From positions 81,037 through 145,036 of the forward strand of contig NZ_JAVFVV010000018.1 in NCBI RefSeq assembly GCF_030929505.1: a DNA stretch of 64,000 bases, in the 5' to 3' direction. Under the pieces are notes generated by a model. The model saw only the letters and a list, made by a program, of their open reading frames with translations, had not been told where the DNA came from and searched no databases. Source of the stretch: Mesorhizobium sp. LHD-90. Its GTDB lineage: Bacteria > Pseudomonadota > Alphaproteobacteria > Rhizobiales > Rhizobiaceae. The position numbers and the translations under genes are program-made. Positions 42,736 to 51,826 of this stretch are shown here, one piece after another (positions within the stretch are counted from its first letter, which is position 1; each line of letters starts with the position of its first letter).

Positions 42736-43946
42736 TTCGCGGCGGTCTTCGGGTCGGGGGTGACGGTGTTGTCGATCTTGACGGCGGCGCCGTTGTAGAG
42801 CCGGTTCTGGCCGGCGGTGACGACGATGTCTCCGGCCGAAACGCCCGACTTGATCTCGACCAGGCCGTCGGCGCGGCGGCCGATGGTGACGAAAACCTGG
42901 CGGGCGACCAAATTCTGTTCCGCTTCCGGCTTGGCCTCGGCGGCAACGGCTGCGCCGGCCGGGATCGGCTTTTCATCGACCTGGCTGGTCTGCGGCTCGT
43001 CGGAGCCGGTCGGCTTTGGCTGTTGCTTCTCCGCGTCCGGCGACTGTACGAGGTAGACGTAGTCGCCATAGAGACTGGTCACCACCGCTGTCTGCACCAC
43101 GGCGATCACGTCCTTCTCCTCTGGAAGCCGCACCTGCACCTGCACGAACTGGCCGGGGCTGAGCCTTCCGTCCGGATTGGAGATTTCGGCGCGCACGGTG
43201 ACGAGGCGCGTCGCCGGATCGACCTTGGGGTCTATGCCTGTGACCTTTCCGGAAAAATCCCACTTTTCCTGGTCCGTGCCGAGCCGCACCGGCTGGCCGA
43301 TCTTCAAGTCCGCGAGCCGCTGTTCCGGCACGGTGAAATCGACGCGCATGGTATCGAGGTCCTGCAGCGTGGCGACAACGGTGCCGGGCTGCAGGTACTG
43401 GCCGATCTCGATCCTCGGAATGCCGACGGTGCCTGCAAACGGAGCGCGAAGCTGCTTCTGGTCGAGCACGGCCTGCAGTTTCGCCACATTGGCGGTTGCC
43501 GTCGCCGCTGCTGCCGCCGCCGCGTCCGCGGCGACGTCGGATCCGACGCCGCGCTTCTGGAGGGCTGTGGCGCGGTCGAGCGCCAACTTGCCGAGCGAGG
43601 CCGTCGCCTTCTGGGCTTCCAGGTCGGCGCGCTCCACCGCGTCGTCGAGCTGCACCAGCACCTGGTTGTCGTCGATATGCTCGTTGGCCTTGAACAGGAT
43701 CAACTTGACGATGCCGGTGGTCTCGACGCTGAGGTCGACGCCCTGCGCGGCCGCCACAGTGCCCAGCGCTTCGATGCCGGGTGTCCAGGTGACCGGCTTC
43801 ACCTCCTCGGCCGAGACCGTGAGGGTCGGACGCGGCATGTTGGCGAAATAGTCCTTGATGCCCTGGTCGCGCAGCATGTTGAAACCGACGATGCCGCCGC
43901 AGACGAACACGAGCACGATGAAGGCCAGGATGAAGCGCAGAATCAT
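42732..43946 (-). CDS. RND pump periplasmic adaptor (membrane fusion protein)
   Basis: 404 residues. N-terminal helix (MILRFILAFIVLVFVCGGIVGFNML) as membrane anchor; biotinyl-lipoyl half-motifs at about 65-95 (GTVAAAQGVDLSVETTGIV) and about 165-200 (QLRAPFAGTVGIPRIEIGQYL) around a short alpha hairpin; then beta-barrel. An unusual Pro/Gln/Glu-rich stretch, about residues 302-347, interrupts the membrane-proximal domain, with the sequence resuming at QVFVTIGRRADGLVEI. First gene of the operon; its promoter region faces tetR. Confidence 0.92.
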   Translation of the reverse strand: MILRFILAFIVLVFVCGGIVGFNMLRDQGIKDYFANMPRPTLTVSAEEVKPVTWTPGIEALGTVAAAQGVDLSVETTGIVKLILFKANEHIDDNQVLVQLDDAVERADLEAQKATASLGKLALDRATALQKRGVGSDVAADAAAAAAATATANVAKLQAVLDQKQLRAPFAGTVGIPRIEIGQYLQPGTVVATLQDLDTMRVDFTVPEQRLADLKIGQPVRLGTDQEKWDFSGKVTGIDPKVDPATRLVTVRAEISNPDGRLSPGQFVQVQVRLPEEKDVIAVVQTAVVTSLYGDYVYLVQSPDAEKQQPKPTGSDEPQTSQVDEKPIPAGAAVAAEAKPEAEQNLVARQVFVTIGRRADGLVEIKSGVSAGDIVVTAGQNRLYNGAAVKIDNTVTPDPKTAAK

Positions 43947-44042
43947 GAGTTTACCGATTTTGGAAGGTCCGTCTGTTCCGCGATCCGCATGCTTTGCGGC
44001 GACCTGGAAACGGCCCGCTTGAAATCCGAGGGCGATTTACTG

Positions 44043-44058
44043 TACCGTCTGGACGGTA
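44043..44058. promoter_or_regulatory. TetR operator between the efflux operon and its regulator
   Basis: TACCGTC-TG-GACGGTA, a perfect 16-base palindrome, immediately upstream of a possible ATG at 44059. It lies between the divergent pump operon and tetR, where an AcrR-type repressor would bind and turn off both. Confidence 0.8.
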
Positions 44059-44103
44059 ATGTCAACTGACATTCCCGCAAGAAAAAACGAGAAGGAAACG
44101 CCG

Positions 44104-44694
44104 ATGGATGTCAGCACCAAGCCGCGGCCGGCTGCGCCGGCGCGCCCGAGCGCTCGCGAGAGAATCCTTGCCGCCGCCGGTGATATTGCCCACGAAGTGG
44201 GGCCAGCCAACATGTCGCTGGATGCTGTGGCTGCCCGCGCCGGCGTTTCCAAGGGCGGCCTGCTTTATCACTTTCCCGCGAAAGCCCAGTTGCTGGAGGC
44301 TCTCATCGTGGATCATCTAAGGCATTTTGAGCAGGAATTGGGTGACCACCGCAACGAGAAGGGCGGTCTGGCGAACATCCTGCGCTCCTATCTCGACGTC
44401 TCGATGGTCGATTGTGCGCGAAAGGCGCCGCCGGCTTCCGGCGTGCTGGCCGCGATTGTCCAGCACCCGGAGATGATGGCGCCGATCACCCGCTTCAAGC
44501 GACAGATGCTGGACCGGCTGAAGGCCGACGCCGGCGAGGAATCAACCGCGCTCATCCTCTTCCTGGCCATGGAGGGCATGCGCAGCATGAAGCTTTTCAA
44601 TGCCGACATATTGTCCGCCGAGGAGACGGGCAGGGCGGTCGAAGCGTTGTGCGACCTCATCGACTCGACTCGCAGGCCAGCGAACCCCGCCTAG
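44104..44694 (+). CDS. TetR family repressor of the RND pump
   Basis: 196 residues from ATG 44104. Helix-turn-helix at the N-terminus (SARERILAAAGDIAHEVGPANMSLDAVAARAGVSKGGLLYHFPAKAQLLEALI, about 15-70), ligand-binding helices after. Start chosen at 44104 because AAGGA lies upstream; the ATG at 44059 directly after the operator would put the operator outside any leader and lacks a site. Likely inducers are pump substrates. Confidence 0.9.
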   Translation: MDVSTKPRPAAPARPSARERILAAAGDIAHEVGPANMSLDAVAARAGVSKGGLLYHFPAKAQLLEALIVDHLRHFEQELGDHRNEKGGLANILRSYLDVSMVDCARKAPPASGVLAAIVQHPEMMAPITRFKRQMLDRLKADAGEESTALILFLAMEGMRSMKLFNADILSAEETGRAVEALCDLIDSTRRPANPA

Positions 44695-44785
44695 CCTGAG
44701 GCGAACCGATTTCGGCCCTTCAGGAAAACTCATTCGCTTTTGCAGGTCGTTCCGACGTCGAGAGCAAGATTCTTTTGGAGGGAAC

Positions 44786-44876
44786 TGGCGGAGAGGAAGG
44801 GATTCGAACCCTCGAGAAGCTTTTGACCTCTACTCCCTTAGCAGGGGAGCGCCTTCGACCACTCGGCCACCTCTCC
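44786..44876 (-). tRNA. tRNA-Ser (GCU anticodon)
   Basis: Minus strand from 44876 to 44786. Acceptor arms GGAGAGG and CCTCTCC pair; anticodon loop CTGCTAA with anticodon GCT, which reads AGC/AGU serine codons; a long variable arm (about AGAGGTCAAAAGCTTCTC) as class II tRNAs have; T-loop TTCGAAT; encoded CCA at 44786-44788. Length 91 fits serine tRNAs. Confidence 0.97.
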
Positions 44877-44886
44877 GTGCGGCTGA

Positions 44887-44914
44887 CCTATAGCTACAAA
44901 CCTTGGAAAACAAG
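44887..44914 (-). promoter_or_regulatory. Promoter of tRNA-Ser
   Basis: Minus strand: CTTGTT (44909-44914), 16 bases, TATAGG (44887-44892), ending about 10 bases before the tRNA 5' end. Short AT-rich upstream region. Otherwise 44877-45220 holds no gene I can support. Confidence 0.55.
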
Positions 44915-45220
44915 CCATTTTTTGACTGTCCCATTTTTTCTCCACGGTCTCCAAGCAACGCGCCGCGACGGGACGTGACGGGACCAAACCATGAAATTTA
45001 GGTCCGTCCGGGGAAAATCCGGGAAGTCTGTTTCTGGTCGCTAAAGCTGCTTCGAGGCGCGGCCACAGCGGCGGATGTCAGCAATGAAACAGCCTGGCTA
45101 GAGAATCCATGAGGCGCTTCGGCCTCTTGAATGTGGCCTTCTGAAGCGATCATCCACGCCCCGCTGATTCGCGGTTGCCGTCCTCCAGGTATCGTCGACT
45201 ACCTACCCGGGAGTGCCCTG

Positions 45221-46879
45221 CTATGCATTCTTCCGCGAAAGCAATCCCCGTCCAATGACATGCGCCTGGATCTCCGCAGCGCCTTCGAAGATGTTGAGAA
45301 TGCGCGCATCGCATAGGACTCGGCTGATCTCGAATTCGAGGGCATAGCCGTTGCCTCCGTGGATCTGCAGGCTGGCGTCCGCGTTGCTCCAGGCGACGCG
45401 TGCGGCCAGGAGCTTTGCCATCCCCGCCTCGATGTCGCAGCGCCGCCCTTGGTCTTTCATTCGTGCCGCATAGTAGGTGAGGGATCGAGCCATGAGGATT
45501 TCCGCTATCATCAGCGCCAGCTTGTCCGACACGCGCGGGAACTTGATGATCGGCTGCCCGAACTGGCGGCGATTGGTGGCGTACTCCAATCCCAGTTCGA
45601 ATGCCCGGCGAGCTACGCCTATAGCACGGGCCGCAGTCTGGATGCGCGCCCCTTCGAAAGTCTGCATGAGTTGCTTGAAGCCGGAACCCTCGGCGCCCCC
45701 GAGAAGAGCATCCTCTGGTAAACGGACATCGGAAAACGCGATCTCGTATTCTCGCATGCCGCGATATCCAAGAACATGGATTTCGCCACCCGTGATGCCC
45801 TCATCGGGGAACGGGTCGGAGTCGGTTCCGCGTGTCTTCGCAAGCAGGAACATCGATAGTCCCTGGTAACCTGTGCTCGTCGGGTCGGTACGGACAAGTA
45901 CGCTCATGAGATCGCTTCGCGATGCGTGCGTGATCCACGTCTTGTTGCCGCTCAGGCTCCAGGTTCCATCAGAATTGTTCGAGGCTCTGCTCCGCAGGCT
46001 CGCGAGATCGGATCCCGTGTCTGGCTCCGTAAACACTGCGCAAGGCAGGATGGCTCCCGAGGCAATTCCCGGCAGCCATCTCCGCTTTTGGTCCTCGGTG
46101 CCAGCCGAGACGATCAGTTCTCCAGCGATCTCCGACCGCGTGCCGATCGATCCGGCGGCGATCCAGCCCCTGCTCAACTCCTCGGTGACGACGCACATGG
46201 CCAGCTTGCCGAGTTCGAGCCCGCCGAACTGTTCGGGAATGCACACGCCGAACGTTCCGATGGCCGCCATCTCGTTCAATATTTCATCGGGCAGCAGGTC
46301 ATCCGAAAGGTGCCACTTGTGGGCGTCCGGCACGATCCGGTCGGCCGTGAAGCGACGGAACTGTTCACGGATCAGGTCGAGTGCTTCGTCGCCAAGCCGA
46401 TCGCTGACGCCAAGGCCCTCATAGGCGGCGTCGACAAGCGCAGCTCGGCGTAGGTCATTGTTGCCGTTCTGAATGAACCAGGAGACCGCCGGATCGGAAG
46501 CCAGTTCGGAGGCCAGATCCGCCAACCCGATCTCGCCGGGCCTGACGATTTCGTTCTGGCTCATGGGGATTCCGTAGACAAGCTGGTTGAGATACTCGCC
46601 TATCCCCACCTCGGCGGCGAGCATGTCCATTTCGGACAGACCGTCGGCGACCGACCAGTTCACCGTCTGCAGTATGGCTTCTCCTAGTGTCGCCATCCAA
46701 GCCAGACCGTGAAGTTCCCGCTGGTGCCGGTTCGCGACGGTCGCCGTCATCCCATCACCGCCCATTCGCGCGCCGATCTGGACGCGGGCGTGAGCCAGAT
46801 AGCTGTCGACGCACTCGGAGACGCGCTGCAGGTTCGCGCGTCTGTCATCCGCGGAAAGGTCCATTTTCGGTTCCAGCAT
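45221..46879 (-). CDS. mcd: Methylsuccinyl-CoA dehydrogenase-like acyl-CoA dehydrogenase
   Basis: 552 residues, much longer than a standard acyl-CoA dehydrogenase (about 380) and equal to (2S)-methylsuccinyl-CoA dehydrogenase of the ethylmalonyl-CoA pathway, which oxidises methylsuccinyl-CoA to mesaconyl-C1-CoA. Residues 1-160 are the extra N-terminal domain; the core begins at about LGDEALDLIREQFRRF. Signatures AVFTEPDTGSDLASLR (about 281-296) and NRRQFGQPIIKFPRVSDKLALM; Glu409 in MQTFEGARIQTAARA is the expected catalytic base. Start at ATG 46879 or possibly ATG 46864. It follows mct by eight bases. Confidence 0.85.
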   Translation of the reverse strand: MLEPKMDLSADDRRANLQRVSECVDSYLAHARVQIGARMGGDGMTATVANRHQRELHGLAWMATLGEAILQTVNWSVADGLSEMDMLAAEVGIGEYLNQLVYGIPMSQNEIVRPGEIGLADLASELASDPAVSWFIQNGNNDLRRAALVDAAYEGLGVSDRLGDEALDLIREQFRRFTADRIVPDAHKWHLSDDLLPDEILNEMAAIGTFGVCIPEQFGGLELGKLAMCVVTEELSRGWIAAGSIGTRSEIAGELIVSAGTEDQKRRWLPGIASGAILPCAVFTEPDTGSDLASLRSRASNNSDGTWSLSGNKTWITHASRSDLMSVLVRTDPTSTGYQGLSMFLLAKTRGTDSDPFPDEGITGGEIHVLGYRGMREYEIAFSDVRLPEDALLGGAEGSGFKQLMQTFEGARIQTAARAIGVARRAFELGLEYATNRRQFGQPIIKFPRVSDKLALMIAEILMARSLTYYAARMKDQGRRCDIEAGMAKLLAARVAWSNADASLQIHGGNGYALEFEISRVLCDARILNIFEGAAEIQAHVIGRGLLSRKNA

Positions 46880-46887
46880 GGTTTGGG

Positions 46888-48102
46888 TCAGGCAACGATG
46901 TCGCGGTCGTGCAGATCGTTGATTTCAGTGTTCGAGAGTCCCAGCACTTCCGACAGAACCTCATCGGTATGCTCGCCGAGACGCGGTGATCTCGGCGGAA
47001 AACTTCTCTCAAGACCTGTGAAAGAAGCCGCGGAGCCGGGAGTAGCGTAAGCGAAACCGCTGGGGTGCTCGACCATCTCAAAGATGGGGTTGGCCTCCGA
47101 GAGGACTGGATCCTCTTCCAGCGCTTCATGGACGGACCGATAGGGGGACCAACATACGCCGTCTTTATCCAGACGCCGTGCAAGTTCGGCGTAGGATGCA
47201 CGGCGGATGGGCTTTTCGACAATCGCGAAGAGGCGGTCCTTGTGCTGGAAGCGCAGCCCTTCGTCCTTGCCGAAGGATATTCCGAGCTCCCGTTCCAACG
47301 ATGCAACCTCGTCAACGATGTTCAGCGCGTTGATCAGGCTCGACCACTGGCCCTCGGTGATCGCGACGAGCATGATCCGTTTGTCGTCGCTCGTGACGAA
47401 GTCGCGACCGAAGGCGCCGTACAAGGCGTTTCCGTATCGGGGACGCGCCGTGCCGGACTGCGTGGCTTCAGCGATCATGCCAAGGTTTCCCAGGGTCGCG
47501 GCCGCCAGGTCGGAAAGAGGCAGTCGTATCTCCTGGCCTTTTCCGCTTGCTCGCCGAAAGAGCTCCGCGGCGAGCAGGGCGAAAGCAGCGTGCGCGCCGG
47601 CCAGCAGATCCCATGCGGGCAACACGTGGTTGACCGGCTCCGCTCCGAGCGATTCCGGGCCGGTCATATATGGAAACCCGAACGCCGCATTGACGGTATA
47701 ATCCACTGCCTGCCGCCCGTTCGCATGTCCCATCACGCGAACGGTTATCAGGTCGGCGCGGCGTGCGGCGAGGCGCTCATGCGCAAGGAACCCTTCAGCC
47801 GGGAAATTCGTGACGAAAAGGCCACCGCCATCGCCGGGCGCCGACACGAGTGCGGCGGCAAGCTCGCGGCCTTCAGGCCGGCGCAGATCGAGTGCGATCG
47901 ATTTCTTGCCCTTGTTCAGGCCTTCCCAGAAGAGACTGGCCCCATCCTGGGAGCGCGGCCACCGGTTGAAATCCGGACCTCCGCCGATGAGATCGAGACG
48001 GATTACCTCGGCGCCCATCTGCGCCAGATGAAGGCCGCACGACGGAGCTGCCACGAATGACGAGGCTTCGATGACACGCATGCCAGTCAGGGTTCGATAC
48101 AT
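46888..48102 (-). CDS. mct: Mesaconyl-CoA C1-C4 CoA transferase-like (2-methylfumaryl-CoA isomerase) protein
   Basis: 404 residues, family III CoA transferase. Long similarity, as I remember it, to the Chloroflexus enzyme that moves CoA within mesaconate: VIEASSFVAAPSCGLHLAQMG at 10-30, LFWEGLNKGKKSIALDLR, SAPGDGGGLFVTNFPAEGFL, VDYTVNAAFGFPYMTGP, and NHVLPAWDLLAGAHA with the catalytic Asp165, plus a C-terminal GEHTDEVLSEVLGLS. Start ATG 48102 follows GAGG. Divergent from the RraA gene, with the proposed operators between them. Confidence 0.87.
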   Translation of the reverse strand: MYRTLTGMRVIEASSFVAAPSCGLHLAQMGAEVIRLDLIGGGPDFNRWPRSQDGASLFWEGLNKGKKSIALDLRRPEGRELAAALVSAPGDGGGLFVTNFPAEGFLAHERLAARRADLITVRVMGHANGRQAVDYTVNAAFGFPYMTGPESLGAEPVNHVLPAWDLLAGAHAAFALLAAELFRRASGKGQEIRLPLSDLAAATLGNLGMIAEATQSGTARPRYGNALYGAFGRDFVTSDDKRIMLVAITEGQWSSLINALNIVDEVASLERELGISFGKDEGLRFQHKDRLFAIVEKPIRRASYAELARRLDKDGVCWSPYRSVHEALEEDPVLSEANPIFEMVEHPSGFAYATPGSAASFTGLERSFPPRSPRLGEHTDEVLSEVLGLSNTEINDLHDRDIVA

Positions 48103-48320
48103 GATCTACCTCGCAGCCATTGCTTCTGGTCGCGCGACTGTCGCGACACAGGCGAGATGATGGTTTGGGACGCTACGAACCGTTTGCCAAGAGACATGTT
48201 CGAGGCTGTTGCGCCATTGCCAAAGTTTGTAGTATTGAATTCAGAATTCATCAAGAGAATAATTCTGCGCTCGGGATGGATGGTCTCGGCAGGGACCGGC
48301 GATCAAAAGGAGGTATGGGA
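48103..48320. promoter_or_regulatory. Divergent control region with two related palindromes
   Basis: TGAATTC-A-GAATTCA at 48236-48250 and AGAAT-A-ATTCT at 48256-48266. On the minus strand, TTGATG, 17 bases and TACAAA form a promoter whose spacer covers the first palindrome. These could bind the IclR regulator encoded downstream; a related 15-mer occurs at 52881-52895. Confidence 0.6.
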
Positions 48321-48968
48321 ATGAGCGACCAGACACTGCGTGACGGCACGATCGAAGCGTTTCTGAAGCTGAGTTCGGCGATCATTTCCGACGCACTCGA
48401 TCTCGCCGGCGTGCACGGGACAATCGAAGGGCTGAAGACTCAGGTCCAGGGACTCAAGATGTGCGGTCCCGCCTACACTGTGCGCTACACGCCGGCATCC
48501 AGCGCGCTGCATCGCTTCGCGGACTTCATGGATGACGTACCCGCCGGAGCGGTCGTGGCAATCGACAATGGAGGCAGGACGGATTGCTCGGTGTGGGGCG
48601 ACACGCTCTCGCTGTTTGCCAGCCGCCACGACTTCGCAGGAACCATTATCGATGGCGTCTGCCGCGACATCGATGGCACGCGAGACCTGAAGTATCCGAT
48701 GTTCAGCCGCGGCACGTATATGCGCACTGGCAAGGGGCGGATCGGGGTCGAGAGCACTTTGGAGCCGATCGCCCTTAGCGCCATCACCATCCGCGCCGGC
48801 GACCTGATTTTTGCTGACGACACCGGCGCTGTCGCGATCCCCAGGGAACGAATCGACGAGGTTCTGGCGTTCGCGGAGAAAATCGCGAAGCGTGACGACG
48901 CTTACGCGGCCGCGATCAAGACGGGTGCGGCGATGGCCGACGTCTGGGTCGCCGGCGCAAAAGCCTGA
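48321..48968 (+). CDS. RraA family protein, HMG/CHA aldolase-like
   Basis: 215 residues. Start chosen at ATG 48321 with AAGGAGG seven bases upstream (48307-48313). The RraA fold has AIISDALDLAGVHG, PAYTVRYTPASS, VVAIDNGGRTDCSVWGDTLS, GTIIDGVCRDIDG and FADDTGAVAIPRERID; the Arg and Asp of GVCRDIDG and GADDTG are the residues expected to bind metal and pyruvate in 4-hydroxy-4-methyl-2-oxoglutarate aldolase. That enzyme splits branched hydroxy oxo acids to pyruvate, which would suit this cluster. Confidence 0.85.
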   Translation: MSDQTLRDGTIEAFLKLSSAIISDALDLAGVHGTIEGLKTQVQGLKMCGPAYTVRYTPASSALHRFADFMDDVPAGAVVAIDNGGRTDCSVWGDTLSLFASRHDFAGTIIDGVCRDIDGTRDLKYPMFSRGTYMRTGKGRIGVESTLEPIALSAITIRAGDLIFADDTGAVAIPRERIDEVLAFAEKIAKRDDAYAAAIKTGAAMADVWVAGAKA

Positions 48969-49041
48969 CCGCTCGACCACCTTCTGAAGCAGCCTTCTAG
49001 CAGTGGCGACGCGCCGATTGGCGGTCGCCAGAGGATTCCCG

Positions 49042-51774
49042 ATGCCAGCCTCGTTTGGTGGTGACAGCGCCTTCTTCCTCGATCTTTATGCGAGGTATCT
49101 CAAGGATCCCAGCTCCGTGCCTTCGGACTGGTCCGTGCAATTCGCGATGATCGACGGCCGGGAGCACCCCGGTTCGGCCCGGCAAGGAGCCAGTCTCGCC
49201 GGTCTGATTCTCGATGCCTACCGTCGTTTCGGTCACCGCGAGGCCCAGCTCGATCCCCTTCGGCGCAGCGACGACGTCGACAGCTCCATCCAAAGACTGC
49301 GAGAACTGGTGGATGCTCAGAAGGAAGAAACCGTCGAGATCACGATCGGCGGTAGCCGCCAGATACTCGGTCTGCGATCGGTCCAGGAGGTCTCCAGGGC
49401 CATCTATTCTGGGCCACTGGGCCTGGAGGTAGAACACCTGGAGTCCGAAGAGGAACGTTCTTGGTGGTACGAGAACTTCGAGAAGTGCCGGCTTGACGCC
49501 GCGGATGACGATCTGTGCGCCGACGCGCTTGAAGCCGTCATCCTGGCAGATGAGTTCGAGTCGTTCATGCAGGTCAAGTTTCCGACGAAGAAGCGTTTCG
49601 GAATCGAGGGTGGGGAGACCGCGCTCGTCTTCATCCGCGAGATCATACGTCGGGCCGCACTCGCGGGCGTCGAGGACGTCGTCATGGGGGGTATGCATCG
49701 CGGGCGATTGGCCACCCTTGCGGTCGCACTGGGAAAAAGCCCGGCGAATCTCGCGGCCGAACTCATGGGGAGAGATCTGTCCGAGGGCGCCGTGTTCACC
49801 GGGGACGTCCCGTACCACCTGGGCCACACCAGTCTGACCTCGATCGACGGGCGGACGATCTCCGTCAAGCTTCTCCCTCACCCATCCCATCTTATGGTCG
49901 TGGCTCCGGTCGCATTGGGCATGGCGCGGGCCGTGGGAGGATCCTACAACGCACTGTGCTTCCTCTTGCACACTGACGCGGCCTTCTCAGGGCAGGGATT
50001 GGCGGCCGAGGTACTGCAACTGGGAGGCCTGAGTGGTTATGGCAGCGGCGGATCGATCCACCTGATCGTCAACAACCAGATCGGGTTCACGACGCTTCCT
50101 TCGGAGGGACGAAGCTCACGATACTGCACCGACGCGGGCAAGCTGGTCGGTGCGCCCATAATTCATGTCAATGCCGACGATCCTGTCGCGGTCACGCACG
50201 CAGCGCGGCTTGCTGTCCAGTGGCGAACCAAATTCCGGAGAGACGTACTCGTAGACCTCGTTTGTTATCGAAGGAACGGACATAACGAACTCGACGAGCC
50301 TCGCTTCACCCAGCCTCTGGCATGGCGGTTGATCGACGATCTCCCGACAGTGAGGACAAAGTTCGAAGCCGAGATGGCGACCGAACGGCCTGAGGTCGCG
50401 AAGCGCCATGCGTCCGTCGCCGAAACCTTCCGCAGCCAGTTGAGAGAAGGTTTCGAGGCCGCAGGCGAGTTCGAGCCCAACCATGAACCGTTTCAGATGG
50501 CGGCGTGGAGCGTTCTTTCGCCGGGCGAGGAGGACGAAATACTTGATTTCGTTGAAACGGGCGTGGAAATTTCGCGCTTGAGCGAGATCGGCCGGACCAT
50601 CAGCATGGTCCCGGAAGGCGTTCAGGCTCACCCAAAGGTACGCAGCTTCTACGATCTACGCGCGGCGTCGATCGAAGTCGGAAAGAATATCAATTTCGCG
50701 AGTGCAGAGGCGTTGGCAATAGGCTCCCTCCTGGCCGAAGGAAAGCGGATACGCTTGTCTGGACAAGACTCAGTCCGCGGAACCTTCACGCAGCGGCACT
50801 GGCAGGTGCACGATATGCAAACCGGAGCCACCTACATGCCCCTCGGCAACGCGTCCTTGCGGCCGGGTTCCTTGCAACTCGTCAACAGCCCGCTGTCCGA
50901 GTACGGCGTTCTTGGATTCGAATATGGACACAGCCTCTACGATCCCGAGCAACTGACCATCTGGGAGGCCCAATTCGGAGACTTCCTCAACGGGGCTCAG
51001 GTCGTCGTCGACCAATACATCGTCTCGGCGGAATCGAAGTGGCGGTTGCGCTCGGGACTAACCCTGCTTCTGCCGCACGGACTGGAAGGTCAGGGGCCCG
51101 ATCATTCCTCGTCGCGGATAGAACGCCTGCTGCAACTCTGTGCCGGCGGGAACGTGATCGTCGCGAATCCTACGACGCCGGCGAACCTGTTTCATCTTCT
51201 CCGCCGTCAGCTCGTCGCGCCTTGGCGAAAGCCGCTTTTCGTGATTTCGCCCAAATCGCTCCTTCGAGCGAAGGCGGCTGTTTCGGATATTCGCGAAATG
51301 CAGGCCGGAACGGGATTCCGAACGGTGATCCCTGAAGACGTCGCAGACCCGTCCAAGGTCCAACGCGTCGTCCTCTGTTCCGGCAAGATATTCTACGCGC
51401 TGAACGCCTTGAGACAGAACCTCCAGGAGCGGGACACGATCCTGCCCATTAGAATCGAACAGCTCTATCCGTTTCCCGAAGACGAATTGCTGAAGGCCCT
51501 CCGGCCTTACCCAGGAGCCGAGATCGTCTGGCTGCAGGAGGAAGCCGAGAACCAGGGGCCCTGGTCCTACTTGCAACCGCTGCTCGCCAGAGCCGGGATC
51601 GTTCTTGCTCGTTCGATGCCGATCATTTCACGTCCGCCGATGTCGGTGTGTGCCGGCGGCTCCGTAGAGCGGCATGAGCGCGAGGAGGGCGAGATATTGA
51701 AGCGCGCTCTTCATCTCCCGATTGAAAGCAGCGAGAAGCCCCGGCAGAAAAAGGAGCGCCTATTCACCTCTTGA
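49042..51774 (+). CDS. 2-Oxoglutarate dehydrogenase-type E1 component (orphan)
   Basis: 910 residues, thiamine diphosphate E1 of the 2-oxoglutarate/2-oxoadipate type. The N-terminal segment (FFLDLYARYLKDPSSVPSDWSVQF) docks E2; the core has GMHRGRLATLAVALGK, HTDAAFSGQG, HLIVNNQIGFTT (metal-binding) and SVRGTFTQRHWQVHD. No sucB or lpd is adjacent, so it must borrow E2/E3 from the housekeeping complex. Being a second copy, it may be specific for a branched 2-oxo acid. Start ATG 49042 has AGAGG upstream; GTG 49003 is less likely. Confidence 0.88.
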   Translation: MPASFGGDSAFFLDLYARYLKDPSSVPSDWSVQFAMIDGREHPGSARQGASLAGLILDAYRRFGHREAQLDPLRRSDDVDSSIQRLRELVDAQKEETVEITIGGSRQILGLRSVQEVSRAIYSGPLGLEVEHLESEEERSWWYENFEKCRLDAADDDLCADALEAVILADEFESFMQVKFPTKKRFGIEGGETALVFIREIIRRAALAGVEDVVMGGMHRGRLATLAVALGKSPANLAAELMGRDLSEGAVFTGDVPYHLGHTSLTSIDGRTISVKLLPHPSHLMVVAPVALGMARAVGGSYNALCFLLHTDAAFSGQGLAAEVLQLGGLSGYGSGGSIHLIVNNQIGFTTLPSEGRSSRYCTDAGKLVGAPIIHVNADDPVAVTHAARLAVQWRTKFRRDVLVDLVCYRRNGHNELDEPRFTQPLAWRLIDDLPTVRTKFEAEMATERPEVAKRHASVAETFRSQLREGFEAAGEFEPNHEPFQMAAWSVLSPGEEDEILDFVETGVEISRLSEIGRTISMVPEGVQAHPKVRSFYDLRAASIEVGKNINFASAEALAIGSLLAEGKRIRLSGQDSVRGTFTQRHWQVHDMQTGATYMPLGNASLRPGSLQLVNSPLSEYGVLGFEYGHSLYDPEQLTIWEAQFGDFLNGAQVVVDQYIVSAESKWRLRSGLTLLLPHGLEGQGPDHSSSRIERLLQLCAGGNVIVANPTTPANLFHLLRRQLVAPWRKPLFVISPKSLLRAKAAVSDIREMQAGTGFRTVIPEDVADPSKVQRVVLCSGKIFYALNALRQNLQERDTILPIRIEQLYPFPEDELLKALRPYPGAEIVWLQEEAENQGPWSYLQPLLARAGIVLARSMPIISRPPMSVCAGGSVERHEREEGEILKRALHLPIESSEKPRQKKERLFTS

Positions 51775-51826
51775 ATTATTGCGTAAATGGCCCGACTTTG
51801 GCTTAGTCGCGAAGAGAGGTGTTGCC

